Shown here piece by piece: positions 9,417 through 17,392 of a stretch of 48,728 nucleotides of DNA. Source of the stretch: Acinetobacter lwoffii. GTDB taxonomy: Bacteria > Pseudomonadota > Gammaproteobacteria > Pseudomonadales > Moraxellaceae. Every line of letters starts with the position of its first letter. The first letter of the stretch is position 1. The position numbers were made by a program, and so were the translations under genes. Location of the stretch: contig NZ_JAMXXK010000024.1 in assembly GCF_024129735.1 (NCBI RefSeq), positions 1 through 48,728 of the forward strand. The letters run 5' to 3'. The notes beneath the pieces are model-generated. The model was not told the origin of the DNA and did not search any database. It saw only the letters and a list, made by a program, of their open reading frames with translations.

Positions 9417-9446
9417 CTACGATTAGTAATAATCGTAGGGATTTTT
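9417..9446 (+). terminator. Terminator after dapD (or attenuator before queE)
   Basis: CTACGATTA-GTAA-TAATCGTAG followed by GGATTTTTATTTTT. A 9-bp stem and T-run, with two further hairpins just upstream (about 9373-9393 and 9394-9410). It ends 44 bases before the queE ATG, so it could end dapD transcription or regulate readthrough into queE. Confidence 0.82.
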
Positions 9447-9489
9447 ATTTTTATATCCGGTTATTTATTTCTCATTGGTTAGTTTTGTT

Positions 9490-10200
9490 ATGAATACGCT
9501 TCGATCTTCCGCAATTCCTGTCTCTGATCCGTCTGCGGGTTTACGCATTACGGAGATTTTCTATTCATTGCAAGGTGAAGCCAATGCCGCAGGACTGCCA
9601 ACGGTATTTATCCGTTTAACCGGTTGTCCATTACGTTGTAGCTATTGTGATACCACCTATTCCTTTGAAGGCGGTGAGCGTCAGTCTCTGGACGATATTA
9701 TCCAGACCACGCTAGATTTTAAAACCCCTTATGTCTGTGTGACCGGTGGTGAACCACTGGCACAACCAAATGCCCTACCCCTGATGCAGCGACTTGCAGA
9801 TTTAGGATGTCAGGTTTCACTTGAAACCAGTGGCGCTTTAGATGTGTCCAAAGTGGATTCACGTATTTCTAAAGTTTTAGATTTAAAAACACCAAATTCA
9901 GGTGAAGTTGCACGGAATTTGCTTTCTAATCTGGATCATTTAACTGCACATGATCAAATCAAGTTCGTAATATGCAATCGTGAAGATTATGAATGGTCAA
10001 AACAACAACTTGAACAGTACCAACTTCAAGACAAAGTGAGTACAGTTTGGTTTTCGCCTGCATTTGCGGTCGAAAAAGGTGCGGTTCGTTTACCGCCACT
10101 GGCACGTGATTTGGCTCAGTGGATTTTAGAAGACCATCTCCCTGTTCGTTTCCAGTTACAGCTGCACAAGTTGTTATGGAATGATGAAACTGGTCGTTAA
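9490..10200 (+). CDS. queE: 7-carboxy-7-deazaguanine synthase
   Basis: Radical-SAM enzyme that converts 6-carboxytetrahydropterin to 7-carboxy-7-deazaguanine in queuosine biosynthesis (EC 4.3.99.3). The 236-aa product carries the iron-sulfur motif CPLRCSYC (Cys46, Cys50, Cys53), preceded by EIFYSLQGEANAAGLPTVFIRLTGC in family order, and VTGGEP as the SAM-binding GGE motif. The start ATG 9490 is preferred to an upstream TTG at 9475; neither has a strong ribosome-binding site. queC follows 34 bases later, giving two consecutive pathway enzymes in one unit. Confidence 0.95.
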   Translation: MNTLRSSAIPVSDPSAGLRITEIFYSLQGEANAAGLPTVFIRLTGCPLRCSYCDTTYSFEGGERQSLDDIIQTTLDFKTPYVCVTGGEPLAQPNALPLMQRLADLGCQVSLETSGALDVSKVDSRISKVLDLKTPNSGEVARNLLSNLDHLTAHDQIKFVICNREDYEWSKQQLEQYQLQDKVSTVWFSPAFAVEKGAVRLPPLARDLAQWILEDHLPVRFQLQLHKLLWNDETGR

Positions 10201-10234
10201 TTTTTTGTAAAGTATTTTTTTGGAGAATCAGCTT

Positions 10235-10903
10235 ATGCGCCCTCGTGCCATTGTCCTGTTATCTGGCGGTTTAGACTCAACCACATGTCTGGCTTGGGCA
10301 CAGGCACGCTATGAATGTATCGCACTCAGTTTTCGATATGGTCAGCGTTCAACGACCGAGCTGGATGCAGCAAAAGCTTTAACGCAACGTGCGGGTGTGG
10401 AACATCGAGTGATCAATATTGATCTGGGTAATCTGGGTGGCTCAGCCCTTACCGATCATAGTATTGAGGTACCCGACCATGAACAGGCTGGCATTCCGAT
10501 TACTTACGTTCCTGCACGTAATACTATCTTCTTGTCTTACGCTCTAGCCGCGGCAGAAGTGTTCGAAGCTGAAGCGATTGTCATCGGAATTAATGCGGTT
10601 GATTACTCCGGTTATCCGGATTGCCGTCCGGAATTTATCGAGGCATTTGCCAACATGGCACGCCTTGCGACCAAGGTTGGCGTAGAGGGTCAGGCGCTCA
10701 AATTTGAAACACCTTTGTTACATTTATCCAAAGCAAATATCATTCGCTTAGGTATTGAACATGGCGTAGACTACAGTCAAACGGTGTCATGCTATCAAGC
10801 AGATGACCAAGGACGTGCCTGTGGCAAATGCGATAGTTGTCGTTTACGTAAACAGGGTTTTGCGGACGCAGGTGTTGAAGACCCGACACGTTATATACCG
10901 TAA
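10235..10903 (+). CDS. queC: 7-cyano-7-deazaguanine synthase
   Basis: ATP-dependent enzyme converting 7-carboxy-7-deazaguanine to preQ0 (EC 6.3.4.20), the step after QueE. The 222-aa product has the PP-loop SGGLDS at residues 10-15, the family segment [16 protein letters not shown], and a C-terminal zinc site with Cys residues in [18 protein letters not shown]. Start is ATG 10235 because GGAG lies just upstream; a TTG at 10220 would swallow that site. Confidence 0.96.
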   Translation: MRPRAIVLLSGGLDSTTCLAWAQARYECIALSFRYGQRSTTELDAAKALTQRAGVEHRVINIDLGNLGGSALTDHSIEVPDHEQAGIPITYVPARNTIFLSYALAAAEVFEAEAIVIGINAVDYSGYPDCRPEFIEAFANMARLATKVGVEGQALKFETPLLHLSKANIIRLGIEHGVDYSQTVSCYQADDQGRACGKCDSCRLRKQGFADAGVEDPTRYIP

Positions 10904-10919
10904 TAACAAGGTAGAGTTT

Positions 10920-11333
10920 ATGAAGAATTTAAAATCAAGCATCGTGCTTTCAGCAATTGTTTCAGCTGCTGCTATGTTCGCAACTACGGCTCAAGCGGCT
11001 GATGACAAATTACAACAAGCTTATAAAAGCACCAATGTAAAATCTGCATTGATCAATGTTTGTAAAAATGAAACTGGCAAAAGCAAAAAATTGACATCTG
11101 CTGAAGTCAGCAAATATTGTGGTTGTGCTATTGAAGCAGATGGCAAATTAACCAATGCACAAAAATGGGAAATTCAAAGCACCATTAACCAGAAGAAAAG
11201 CCCAGGCACTTTAGCTTTTGTACAGAAGCAGAATAAAGATCTTCAAGCATGCTTTGGTCCACAGTTAACAGGCAAACTGAAAACTTTGACTGAAGAAGCA
11301 ATGAAATCAGCTCAAGCGGCACCAAAGAAATAA
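10920..11333 (+). CDS. Small exported protein of unknown function, cysteine-containing
   Basis: A 137-aa protein with a Sec signal peptide (MKNLKSSIVLSAIVSAAAMF to AQAADD). The mature part has four cysteines (INVCKNE, KYCGCAI, LQACFG), so probably two disulfides or a metal or haem-like site. It is lysine-rich and mostly helical, ending TEEAMKSAQAAPKK. Ribosome-binding site AAGGTAG lies 6 bases before the ATG. It starts 16 bases after queC and is followed by a strong terminator, so it may be co-transcribed with queEC, though periplasmic location makes a queuosine role unlikely. I do not recognise the family. An upstream in-frame start inside queC is not used: it would lose the signal peptide. 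Confidence 0.8.
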   Translation: MKNLKSSIVLSAIVSAAAMFATTAQAADDKLQQAYKSTNVKSALINVCKNETGKSKKLTSAEVSKYCGCAIEADGKLTNAQKWEIQSTINQKKSPGTLAFVQKQNKDLQACFGPQLTGKLKTLTEEAMKSAQAAPKK

Positions 11334-11354
11334 GATCTGATTATTCTTTGATAA

Positions 11355-11386
11355 AATAAGCCACTATAATGTGGCTTATTTTTTTG
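11355..11386 (+). terminator. Rho-independent terminator
   Basis: AATAAGCCAC-TATAAT-GTGGCTTATT followed by five more Ts. A perfect 10-bp stem ending the queE-queC-exported protein unit. Confidence 0.93.
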
Positions 11387-11414
11387 AAAAAATTTAAAGA
11401 AAACAGGAGTTTTT

Positions 11415-11873
11415 ATGTCTGAAATTAGTTTGCTTGACCAGAATTTTCCTGCGACGACAGGCGAAATCAATTTAACCCAGTTAAATACAGAATGGCTGGT
11501 GATTTATTTTTATCCTAAAGATTCTACGCCAGGCTGTACGACTCAGGCAGTTGGCTTTTCCTGTTTAAAAGATCAGTTCGATGCTTTAAATACCACAATT
11601 CTTGGCGTATCCCGTGATTCGGTAAAAGCTCATCAGAACTTTACTGAAAAGCAGAACCTGAGTATTAACCTGATCAGTGATAAAGAAGAAGTGTTGTGCA
11701 ATCACTTTGATGTGATTAAAGAAAAGAACATGTATGGTAAACAAGTGATGGGCATTGAGCGTTCAACTTTTATTTTCCATAATGGCCAACTGGTCAAAGA
11801 ATACCGTAAGGTCAAAGCAGCAGGTCACGCAGAACAAGTTCTGGAAGATTTAAAAGCTTTACAAGCTGCTTAA
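11415..11873 (+). CDS. bcp: Thioredoxin-dependent peroxiredoxin, Bcp/PrxQ type
   Basis: Reduces hydrogen peroxide and organic hydroperoxides in the cytoplasm using thioredoxin. The 152-aa product has the AhpC-TSA/PrxQ fold with peroxidatic Cys in DSTPGCTTQAVGFSCL. A second Cys five residues further in most PrxQ proteins is seen here as C in GFSC, slightly displaced. The downstream segments LGVSRDSVKAHQNF, NLISDKEEVLCNHFDV and GIERSTFIF are typical. AGGAG precedes the ATG. A single gene between two terminators. Confidence 0.9.
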   Translation: MSEISLLDQNFPATTGEINLTQLNTEWLVIYFYPKDSTPGCTTQAVGFSCLKDQFDALNTTILGVSRDSVKAHQNFTEKQNLSINLISDKEEVLCNHFDVIKEKNMYGKQVMGIERSTFIFHNGQLVKEYRKVKAAGHAEQVLEDLKALQAA

Positions 11874-11896
11874 TTGCATGCTTGTGTATAAATAGA

Positions 11897-11921
11897 AGCT
11901 CGAAATATTCGGGCTTTTTTT
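11897..11921 (+). terminator. Rho-independent terminator after bcp
   Basis: AGCTCGAA-ATA-TTCGGGCT followed by Ts. An 8-bp stem with one G-U pair and a T-run, 24 bases after the bcp stop. Confidence 0.8.
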
Positions 11922-11959
11922 ACAATAAATGTCATATCATCAAGTATTTTATATCTACC

Positions 11960-12523
11960 CTAGTTCATTTCACACTGTCCCGAAAGATGAAGATTCACTT
12001 TATCTCCTACCCCGGCAATTCCTTTTTTCATACCAAAATCCCTACGGTTAATCACAGCAGATGCCTGAACATCAAGCAGGTTGGTATTCGACATACTGGG
12101 TTTAAAGGTTGTTTCGAAAATCACAGGCTTGGTCACACCACGCAGGGTTAAATGACCTAAAACATTGTATTTGCCATTGCCCAATTCTTTAAACTGGATA
12201 CTTTTAAAAATTACAGTCTTATATTTTTCTACATAAAATAGGTCTTCGCCCAGAATCATATGTTTAAATAGCGGCTTACTAAAGCTTAAACTTTCCACAT
12301 CCATGACCAGATGGGTTGAGGCATTTTGCGGTGCTTTAGCATCAAACTGCATCGTGGATTGAACCTGATTGAACTTGGCTTTAACTACAGTAAGACCCAT
12401 CGACTTGATCTCAAAACCGACATCACTTTTGGGAGTTAAGGTCCATGATCTTGCAAAAGACTGACTGGTCAAAGCTAAACAGATCGCCAAGCTAAGGAGC
12501 CCAGTTTTTATTGTTGTTTTCAA
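11960..12523 (-). CDS. YceI-family exported lipid-binding-type protein
   Basis: A YceI-domain protein (lipocalin-like barrel binding isoprenoid or polyprenyl chains), exported to the periplasm. I choose a TTG start at 12523: AAGGTGG lies about 7 bases upstream and the product then opens with a clean signal peptide (KTTIKTGLLSLAICLALTSQSFA). The mature domain has the YceI pattern: SDVGFEIKSMGLTVVKAKF, LVMDVESLSFSKPLF, VIFKSIQFKELG, LTLRGVTKPVIFETTF and RRDFGMKKGIAGVGDKV. An ATG 48 bases upstream would add a charged extension before the signal. The product is 187 aa, normal for the family. It stands alone and converges with bcp. Confidence 0.85.
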   Translation of the reverse strand: MKTTIKTGLLSLAICLALTSQSFARSWTLTPKSDVGFEIKSMGLTVVKAKFNQVQSTMQFDAKAPQNASTHLVMDVESLSFSKPLFKHMILGEDLFYVEKYKTVIFKSIQFKELGNGKYNVLGHLTLRGVTKPVIFETTFKPSMSNTNLLDVQASAVINRRDFGMKKGIAGVGDKVNLHLSGQCEMN

Positions 12524-12933
12524 TTTTAAATCCACCTTGTTTAATTTCTTATTGATCGGATTTAAGTACACGGCTTAATCTGAAACTAAATTTTCTTGTT
12601 TTTTGAGCGAACAGGTTTTCGTTATTTTTATACCAGTTTATTGAAGTTTTTGTAAAATCATTCATGACTAACGGACAAAATGCTTGTGCTGGTTTTTCTC
12701 TGATAAGTGGCCCTGCTAGGCTAGCAGGAGATTGTTTTCATCTTATAAAATTCTGATTTTAAAATTTTTTTATACCAGACAGATCGTTTATTTTAAGCTC
12801 AATATATATTGAAATATCTATGTGCTTGCAGTACTGAAAAGAGTTGTTTTCTGCGCTGACCATTCTCGATACCTATCTAAAATGACACGCTTGGTCAACT
12901 TCTTAACCGATCTATCGGCTTTTGTAGCCTGAA
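12524..12933. other. Intergenic region between YceI gene and argO
   Basis: 410 AT-rich bases with no convincing gene. It contains a perfect palindrome at 12712-12728 (CCTGCTA-GGC-TAGCAGG) and two copies of TTTTTATACCAG about 140 bases apart (near 12627 and 12769). The palindrome lacks a T-run. Confidence 0.5.
12712..12728. repeat. 17-bp GC-rich palindrome
   Basis: CCTGCTA and TAGCAGG arms around GGC, in an otherwise AT-rich spacer downstream of argO. It could be a weak terminator for argO or a protein-binding site. Confidence 0.55.
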
Positions 12934-13539
12934 TCAAATACTGAGGATTAATGACACCGCGACGCCCCACATGGTACAGGCAATAATAGCATCCAGTATT
13001 TTCCATGCTTTTGGATGCTGGAACCAAGGCGTCAGTATCTTTGCCCCATATCCCAAACTAAAGAAAAAGAACCAGGAAGCACAGACAGCACCTAAAGCAA
13101 ACCACCATTTTCCTAAGGCGTATTGGGTTGAAATTGATCCAATCAATATGACTGTGTCTAAGTAAACATGCGGATTTAGCCAAGTAAAAGCCAGGCAGAT
13201 CATCAGTACTTGTAGAAAATGCTCTGTTAGCTGGTCACTTGGTGCCAAAACCTCTGTTGATTTAAATGCGCTGATCGCATGATGCAAACCATAATAAAAC
13301 AGGAATCCTGCACCAATATATTTAGAAAATATAACAATATCTGGATAATGTTCAATGATACGCGCAAAGCCTAGTACGCCAAGCAGAATTAAAATGGAAT
13401 CAGACAAGGCACAAATCACACAGACCCAGAACACATGCTGCTGTTTTAAACCTTGTTTTAATACAAAAGCATTCTGTGCACCGATACTGACAATCAGGCT
13501 CATTCCCACAGCAAAACCACTCACCATATAACTAAACAT
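12934..13539 (-). CDS. argO: LysE/ArgO-family amino-acid exporter
   Basis: An inner-membrane exporter of the LysE family, probably exporting arginine and/or lysine. The 201-aa product has six hydrophobic segments. The N-terminal SGFAVGMSLIVSIGAQNAFVLKQGL is the LysE/ArgO signature, and the second-half motif FTWLNPHVYLDTVIL is also diagnostic. I start at ATG 13539, with GGGGAA about 5 bases upstream; an ORF start at 13578 would add a charged extension. argP lies divergently 104 bases away, the classical arrangement in which ArgP activates argO on lysine/arginine signals. Confidence 0.92.
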   Translation of the reverse strand: MFSYMVSGFAVGMSLIVSIGAQNAFVLKQGLKQQHVFWVCVICALSDSILILLGVLGFARIIEHYPDIVIFSKYIGAGFLFYYGLHHAISAFKSTEVLAPSDQLTEHFLQVLMICLAFTWLNPHVYLDTVILIGSISTQYALGKWWFALGAVCASWFFFFSLGYGAKILTPWFQHPKAWKILDAIIACTMWGVAVSLILSI

Positions 13540-13602
13540 CACATTCCCCTTTTTTTGAATAAATGAATTATTCAACAAAATGAGTGCGATTAATTAAAAC
13601 TA

Positions 13603-13621
13603 AGTTAATATCAATTTAACT
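13603..13621. promoter_or_regulatory. Candidate ArgP operator in the argO-argP spacer
   Basis: AGTTAA-N7-TTAACT is an interrupted dyad of the T-N11-A kind bound by LysR-type proteins. It sits 22 bases before the argP ATG and upstream of argO. Assignment to ArgP is inference from position. Confidence 0.4.
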
Positions 13622-13643
13622 AAATTATTTTTAGATAACAGCT

Positions 13644-14549
13644 ATGCTGAATGCGAAACAATGTGAGGCTTTTTATGCAGTTGCAAAAACGGGAAGTTTC
13701 GATCTGGCTGCCGAACAGCTAAATATTACCGCCTCGGCAGTGACCCTACGTGTTCAAAGTCTGGAAAAAAAATTGGGACAATTGCTTTTGGTGAGAGATC
13801 GGCCTTGCCGCGTGACCCAATCCGGACAAACTTTATTGCATTATTTACAGCATCAACGTTTGCTAGAACAGAATCTGATGCAGGATTTGGGTGGACAGCT
13901 GCAACATGAAGGTTTCTACTGCCTGAATATTGCCACCAATGCTGATTCACTCGCGACCTGGCTATTACCAACCTTACAAACCCAGCTGATCCAGCATAAA
14001 ATTGTGCTGCATTTTCAGGTAGATGATCAATCACAGACTCATCATCTGTTAGAAGCAGGTCTCGTCAATGCCTGTTTGAGTACAGAGAGTAAGGCAATGA
14101 AAGGTTGCCGGGCTGAGTTGATCGGACAGATGCAGTATCGTCTGGTCGCCACCCCTGACTTTTCCCGAAACTGGTTTCATCAAGGGGTACATCGGGATGC
14201 GCTACGCCTTGCCCCTGCCATTATTTTTAATGAAAAAGACCAACTCCATACCCAATTTATTCAGCACGAATTTGGCCTGAACCTTGCTCAATATCCTCAT
14301 TTCTTTATTCCATCGACCCATGCATTTTTTGATGCGATTGTCATGGGTCTAGGATATGGCTGGCTGCCGGACTATCAAACCAGGGATTTGCTGGAGTCAG
14401 GTCGACTGCTTGAACTTTCAAGTGAGATGCGAATTGAAGTACCCTTGTATTGGCATCACTGGAAAGAACAGTCGTCTGCCCTGGAAATTTTAGGCGAATG
14501 TTTGAAACAGCATGCTCAAACTACCATGAATCAACCCATAACAACCTGA
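13644..14549 (+). CDS. argP: ArgP (IciA/LysG)-type LysR regulator
   Basis: A LysR-type regulator of amino-acid export. The 301-aa product has the N-terminal winged helix (AKQCEAFYAVAKTGSFDLAA, ITASAVTLRVQSLEKKLGQ), the ArgP/LysG recognition helix with SAVTLRVQ rather than the SQ-PA-S pattern of most LysR proteins. The effector domain runs from about residue 90 to 300. Divergent orientation to argO gives the function. Its 3' end lies 5 bases from the convergent nadM with no terminator visible, so the two transcripts may overlap. Confidence 0.9.
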   Translation: MLNAKQCEAFYAVAKTGSFDLAAEQLNITASAVTLRVQSLEKKLGQLLLVRDRPCRVTQSGQTLLHYLQHQRLLEQNLMQDLGGQLQHEGFYCLNIATNADSLATWLLPTLQTQLIQHKIVLHFQVDDQSQTHHLLEAGLVNACLSTESKAMKGCRAELIGQMQYRLVATPDFSRNWFHQGVHRDALRLAPAIIFNEKDQLHTQFIQHEFGLNLAQYPHFFIPSTHAFFDAIVMGLGYGWLPDYQTRDLLESGRLLELSSEMRIEVPLYWHHWKEQSSALEILGECLKQHAQTTMNQPITT

Positions 14550-14554
14550 TACTT

Positions 14555-15124
14555 TTAAACTAGATTGGTTTTATCATTCTGGGCAAATTTTTCACTGAGT
14601 TGCTGATAGGTCGTGGTTTTTTGGAAATTCTCTAGAAAATCAATTGTGCCTTGTGGAAATTTATCCCGTTGAATTTCGCCACGATAATAAGCTTCACGCA
14701 TCGGCGTGGCGGATAAGGCATCTTCAAGACTGTCAAGTTCGACCATTTCCCATTCTGGAAAAAACTTTAAATAATAAGAAGAATCATCTTTAAAATGCCC
14801 GATCAGTCCGATTTTAGCATCCGGTTCAATAACCTGATTCACCAGCGATTTCACCAGTTTTTGCCATTTTTCATCATTATAAACATCTATGACTTCTACA
14901 AATTTGATCCGAGCCCGATTTTCTGGACTAAAATTTGACAGGATCATGGCTTCACGCTCCGAAGCCAAAAATGGATTCTTGATATTACGTTCATTTTGTG
15001 CAGAACCAAGAGCCAAAATCACATTCTGACTGTGCTGCAGGGCAATGTTAATGGTTTGCATGTGTGCCAGATGAAAAGGCTGAAAACGGCCAATGAAAAC
15101 CAGATAATCAAATGTATAGTTCAT
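14555..15124 (-). CDS. nadM: NadM-type nicotinamide-nucleotide adenylyltransferase
   Basis: Transfers AMP from ATP to NMN to make NAD. The 189-aa product opens with the nucleotidyltransferase motif GRFQPFHLAH (residues 12-21) and carries LSATPMREAYYRG near residue 145, the counterpart of the ISSTxxR phosphate-binding motif. The middle has ALGSAQNERNIKNPF, where the SAQ...NPF block is typical of NadM. Many bacterial NadM proteins are fused to a C-terminal Nudix domain; here the protein ends after about 30 further residues, so it is a stand-alone form. A single gene; no strong ribosome-binding site. Confidence 0.83.
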   Translation of the reverse strand: MNYTFDYLVFIGRFQPFHLAHMQTINIALQHSQNVILALGSAQNERNIKNPFLASEREAMILSNFSPENRARIKFVEVIDVYNDEKWQKLVKSLVNQVIEPDAKIGLIGHFKDDSSYYLKFFPEWEMVELDSLEDALSATPMREAYYRGEIQRDKFPQGTIDFLENFQKTTTYQQLSEKFAQNDKTNLV

Positions 15125-15227
15125 AAGGGATCAGTTTTTTATGACTCATGAGTTGTGCTGCCCCAATAAATATGCGACATAATCATTCCCATAAAATCAA
15201 ATTAAGTTTTAAAGCAAGGATAGTACG

Positions 15228-16028
15228 ATGACACTGAGCTGTATTCAACAACCTCATGAGCATTTGAATGCGAATTTAGAACATGGTGTACTCACTTTGG
15301 CCATCAATCGCCCGGAAGCGAAAAATGCGTTATATAGCGAACTTTATCTCTGGATTGCGAAAGCTTTAGATGAAGCAGATCAGGCGCCTGAAGTTCGTGT
15401 GGTCGTTTTACGTGGTCAGGATGCAGACTTTAGTGCGGGCAATGATATGCAGGATTTTATGAAATCTGCTGCGAAGAAAGGTCAGGCACCCGCCGCTGAA
15501 GGCCCACCGTTTGTTTTACTGAAATCTGCTGCAAAATTTTCCAAGCCATTGATTGCAGGCGTGCGTGGTGTTGCAATCGGCATTGGCGTGACGATCTTAC
15601 TGCATTGTGATCTGGTCTATAGTGACAATACCGCCCTGTTCCAGATTCCATTTGTCAGTCTGGGTCTATCGCCTGAAGGTGCTTCAAGCAAGCTGTTGAT
15701 TCAGCAAGCGGGTTATCATAAAGCGGCCGAATTATTGCTGACTGCGCAAAAATTCAATAGCGAAAAAGCACTCGACGCAGGTCTGGTGAATAGCATTGAA
15801 GAAGATGTTTATACTAAAGCAGCAGCACAAGCTGCCCAGCTCTCTGCCCTGCCATTGGCATCACTGGTGCAATCTAAAGCCTTGATGAAACATAATGTGA
15901 ATGAAATTGTGGAATGGATTGACCATGAAGCAGAAATTTTCATGCAGCGTGTTGGCTCGCCAGAAATGCTGGAAGCGGTTCAAGCCTTTATGCAAAAACG
16001 TAAACCTGATTTCACACAATTCAACTAA
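15228..16028 (+). CDS. Enoyl-CoA hydratase/isomerase family protein
   Basis: A 266-aa crotonase-fold protein that probably hydrates or isomerises an enoyl-CoA in fatty-acid or related catabolism. Visible are the N-terminal strand and NRPEAKNALYSELYLW, the first oxyanion-hole segment DFSAGNDMQDF and the second, GVRGVAIGIGVTILLHCDLVYS. One catalytic Glu position appears as SLGLSPEGASS, as in PaaG/EchA-type members, while the other Glu is less clear, so isomerase activity is possible. AAGGA-like site upstream. It is separated from the nitroreductase gene by a terminator-like hairpin. The substrate is not determinable. Confidence 0.87.
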   Translation: MTLSCIQQPHEHLNANLEHGVLTLAINRPEAKNALYSELYLWIAKALDEADQAPEVRVVVLRGQDADFSAGNDMQDFMKSAAKKGQAPAAEGPPFVLLKSAAKFSKPLIAGVRGVAIGIGVTILLHCDLVYSDNTALFQIPFVSLGLSPEGASSKLLIQQAGYHKAAELLLTAQKFNSEKALDAGLVNSIEEDVYTKAAAQAAQLSALPLASLVQSKALMKHNVNEIVEWIDHEAEIFMQRVGSPEMLEAVQAFMQKRKPDFTQFN

Positions 16029-16050
16029 TTTTCAAACTTATGAGTTCAAT

Positions 16051-16085
16051 GAGGTGGTTTAGACTGCCTCAATCTTTTATTTTTC
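16051..16085 (+). terminator. Probable terminator after the enoyl-CoA hydratase
   Basis: TGAGGTGG-TTTAGA-CTGCCTCA forms an 8-bp stem with two G-U pairs, followed by ATCTTTTATTTTT. Confidence 0.6.
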
Positions 16086-16099
16086 CAAGAATCTGAAGT

Positions 16100-16894
16100 A
16101 TGCCAAATCAAAACTCCGAAACCTCTTCCCAAACAACAGATAGCTCAAATCCAGAAAAGAAACGTTATTACGAACCTGCACCTCAAGATATAGATGTCGA
16201 TAATTTTCGTAAAGTGATTGAAAGCCGACGTTCAGTGCGTAAGTTTACCAAAAAGCCTATTCCCGTTGAAGTTCTGGATGCCTGTCTAGATCTGGCATTG
16301 TTGGCCCCGAATTCGTCGAACTTGCAGCCTTGGACTTTTTATGTGGTACAAAACCTAGGCAAGAAAAAACGTCTGGTCAAAGCCTGTATGAGTCAACTGG
16401 CAGCCAAAACAGCTTCTGAGCTAATTGTCTGTATCGCACGTACCGACCGTATCGATGAAATGGCGAAACGTAATGTGAATGAATTTCCATTTCCTGAAGC
16501 ACCGCCCGCGATTAAGAAATACTATAAATATATTCCTTACAACTATAAGACTGGTTATCTGAATGCTTTCGGTAACTTTAAGAAAGTGGCTTTCAAAGTT
16601 GCCCGTACATTGGATAAACAAATGCCAGTATCTGCTTTCAGTCCGGCTGATGCGAAACTGTGGGCGACCAAAACGACGGCGCTCGCTTGTGAAAATCTGG
16701 TCTTAGCTTTACGTGCTTATGGTTTTGACAGCTGTATGATGGAAGGTTTTGATGAGCCGATGGTTCGTGAAATTCTGAAATTAAATGATGAACAGTATCC
16801 AGTCATGGTAATTGGTGCGGGTGAACGTGCTGAAGATGGCGTGTTCTTCCCACAGTACCGTTTTGATCGTGAGCTGTTTATTCAGAAGGTTTAA
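16100..16894 (+). CDS. Nitroreductase-family flavoprotein
   Basis: An FMN-dependent NAD(P)H oxidoreductase of the nitroreductase fold, 264 aa. After a polar N-terminal tail of about 30 residues come IESRRSVRKFTKKPIPVEVLD (FMN phosphate-binding Arg cluster), ALLAPNSSNLQPWTFYVVQ (FMN-binding loop), LACENLVLALRAYGFDSCMMEGFDE and the terminal MVIGAGERAEDGVFFPQYRF. No signal peptide. The insertion around residues 130-175 (KKYYKYIPYNYKTGYLNAF) makes it longer than minimal NfsB-type proteins. Physiological substrate unknown. Confidence 0.86.
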   Translation: MPNQNSETSSQTTDSSNPEKKRYYEPAPQDIDVDNFRKVIESRRSVRKFTKKPIPVEVLDACLDLALLAPNSSNLQPWTFYVVQNLGKKKRLVKACMSQLAAKTASELIVCIARTDRIDEMAKRNVNEFPFPEAPPAIKKYYKYIPYNYKTGYLNAFGNFKKVAFKVARTLDKQMPVSAFSPADAKLWATKTTALACENLVLALRAYGFDSCMMEGFDEPMVREILKLNDEQYPVMVIGAGERAEDGVFFPQYRFDRELFIQKV

Positions 16895-16939
16895 GCTTCT
16901 CATCTTAGAAATTAAATAGCTTAAATCTGGTATATCTCT

Positions 16940-16957
16940 TGTGACATGGATGTCACA
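16940..16957. promoter_or_regulatory. 18-bp palindrome, candidate regulator-binding site
   Basis: TGTGACAT-GG-ATGTCACA is a perfect 8-bp dyad with a 2-bp centre. It lies 46 bases after the nitroreductase stop. It resembles a CRP-type site, but the spacing between TGTGA and TCACA is 8 rather than 6, so it is probably for another regulator. Confidence 0.45.
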
Positions 16958-17365
16958 TCATTCACTCTTTATTCGTTAAAAACTATATAAGATAAATCTT
17001 AACGGAAATTTCATATTTTTTATTAGTGCCCTTTCATAAGTTATTTTTTACTCAGGTGCAAATTTTAGATGCCAGAAATTAAATCTTAGATTGAGTCTTT
17101 TCCCATTATTTGGCTAGTGCTCAGTAAATATTTTTAAAGCTTCCACACTACCCAAAATATGTACAATTCCGATTCTTCTTCCATTAATTTTTTGATTATA
17201 AGTTTTGAATTCAAGATCCAATTTAGTGATTTCTCTAGTTAAATTTCTTTTTAATCGAAAATTAAGCCGAGCTAAAAAGTTTAAAAAATTTTTACACAAT
17301 CACACAAAATGTCTATTGTGGAATTTAAAAGATAGTTTATTTTTCTTCTATTTTTTATGAAGCTA

Positions 17366-17392
17366 TTTTTTATACTTTAAAAGTATAAAAAA
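17366..17392. repeat. 27-bp perfect AT palindrome
   Basis: TTTTTTATACTTT-A-AAAGTATAAAAAA: 13-bp arms around one base. It could be an operator, or a bidirectional terminator-like hairpin ending in T-runs. Confidence 0.6.

Noticed and set aside
12818..13027. 69-codon minus-strand frame overlapping the argO 3' end
   Set aside because: Lies mostly out of frame inside argO; argO itself ends at a normal family length, so this is a shadow.
16940..16957. Palindrome as a standard CRP site
   Set aside because: The TGTGA and TCACA halves are separated by 8 bases instead of 6, so a canonical CRP fit fails.
17114..17299. 61-codon minus-strand frame in the AT-rich spacer
   Set aside because: Starts with TTG, has no ribosome-binding site, is directly preceded by a stop, and shows no recognisable domain.
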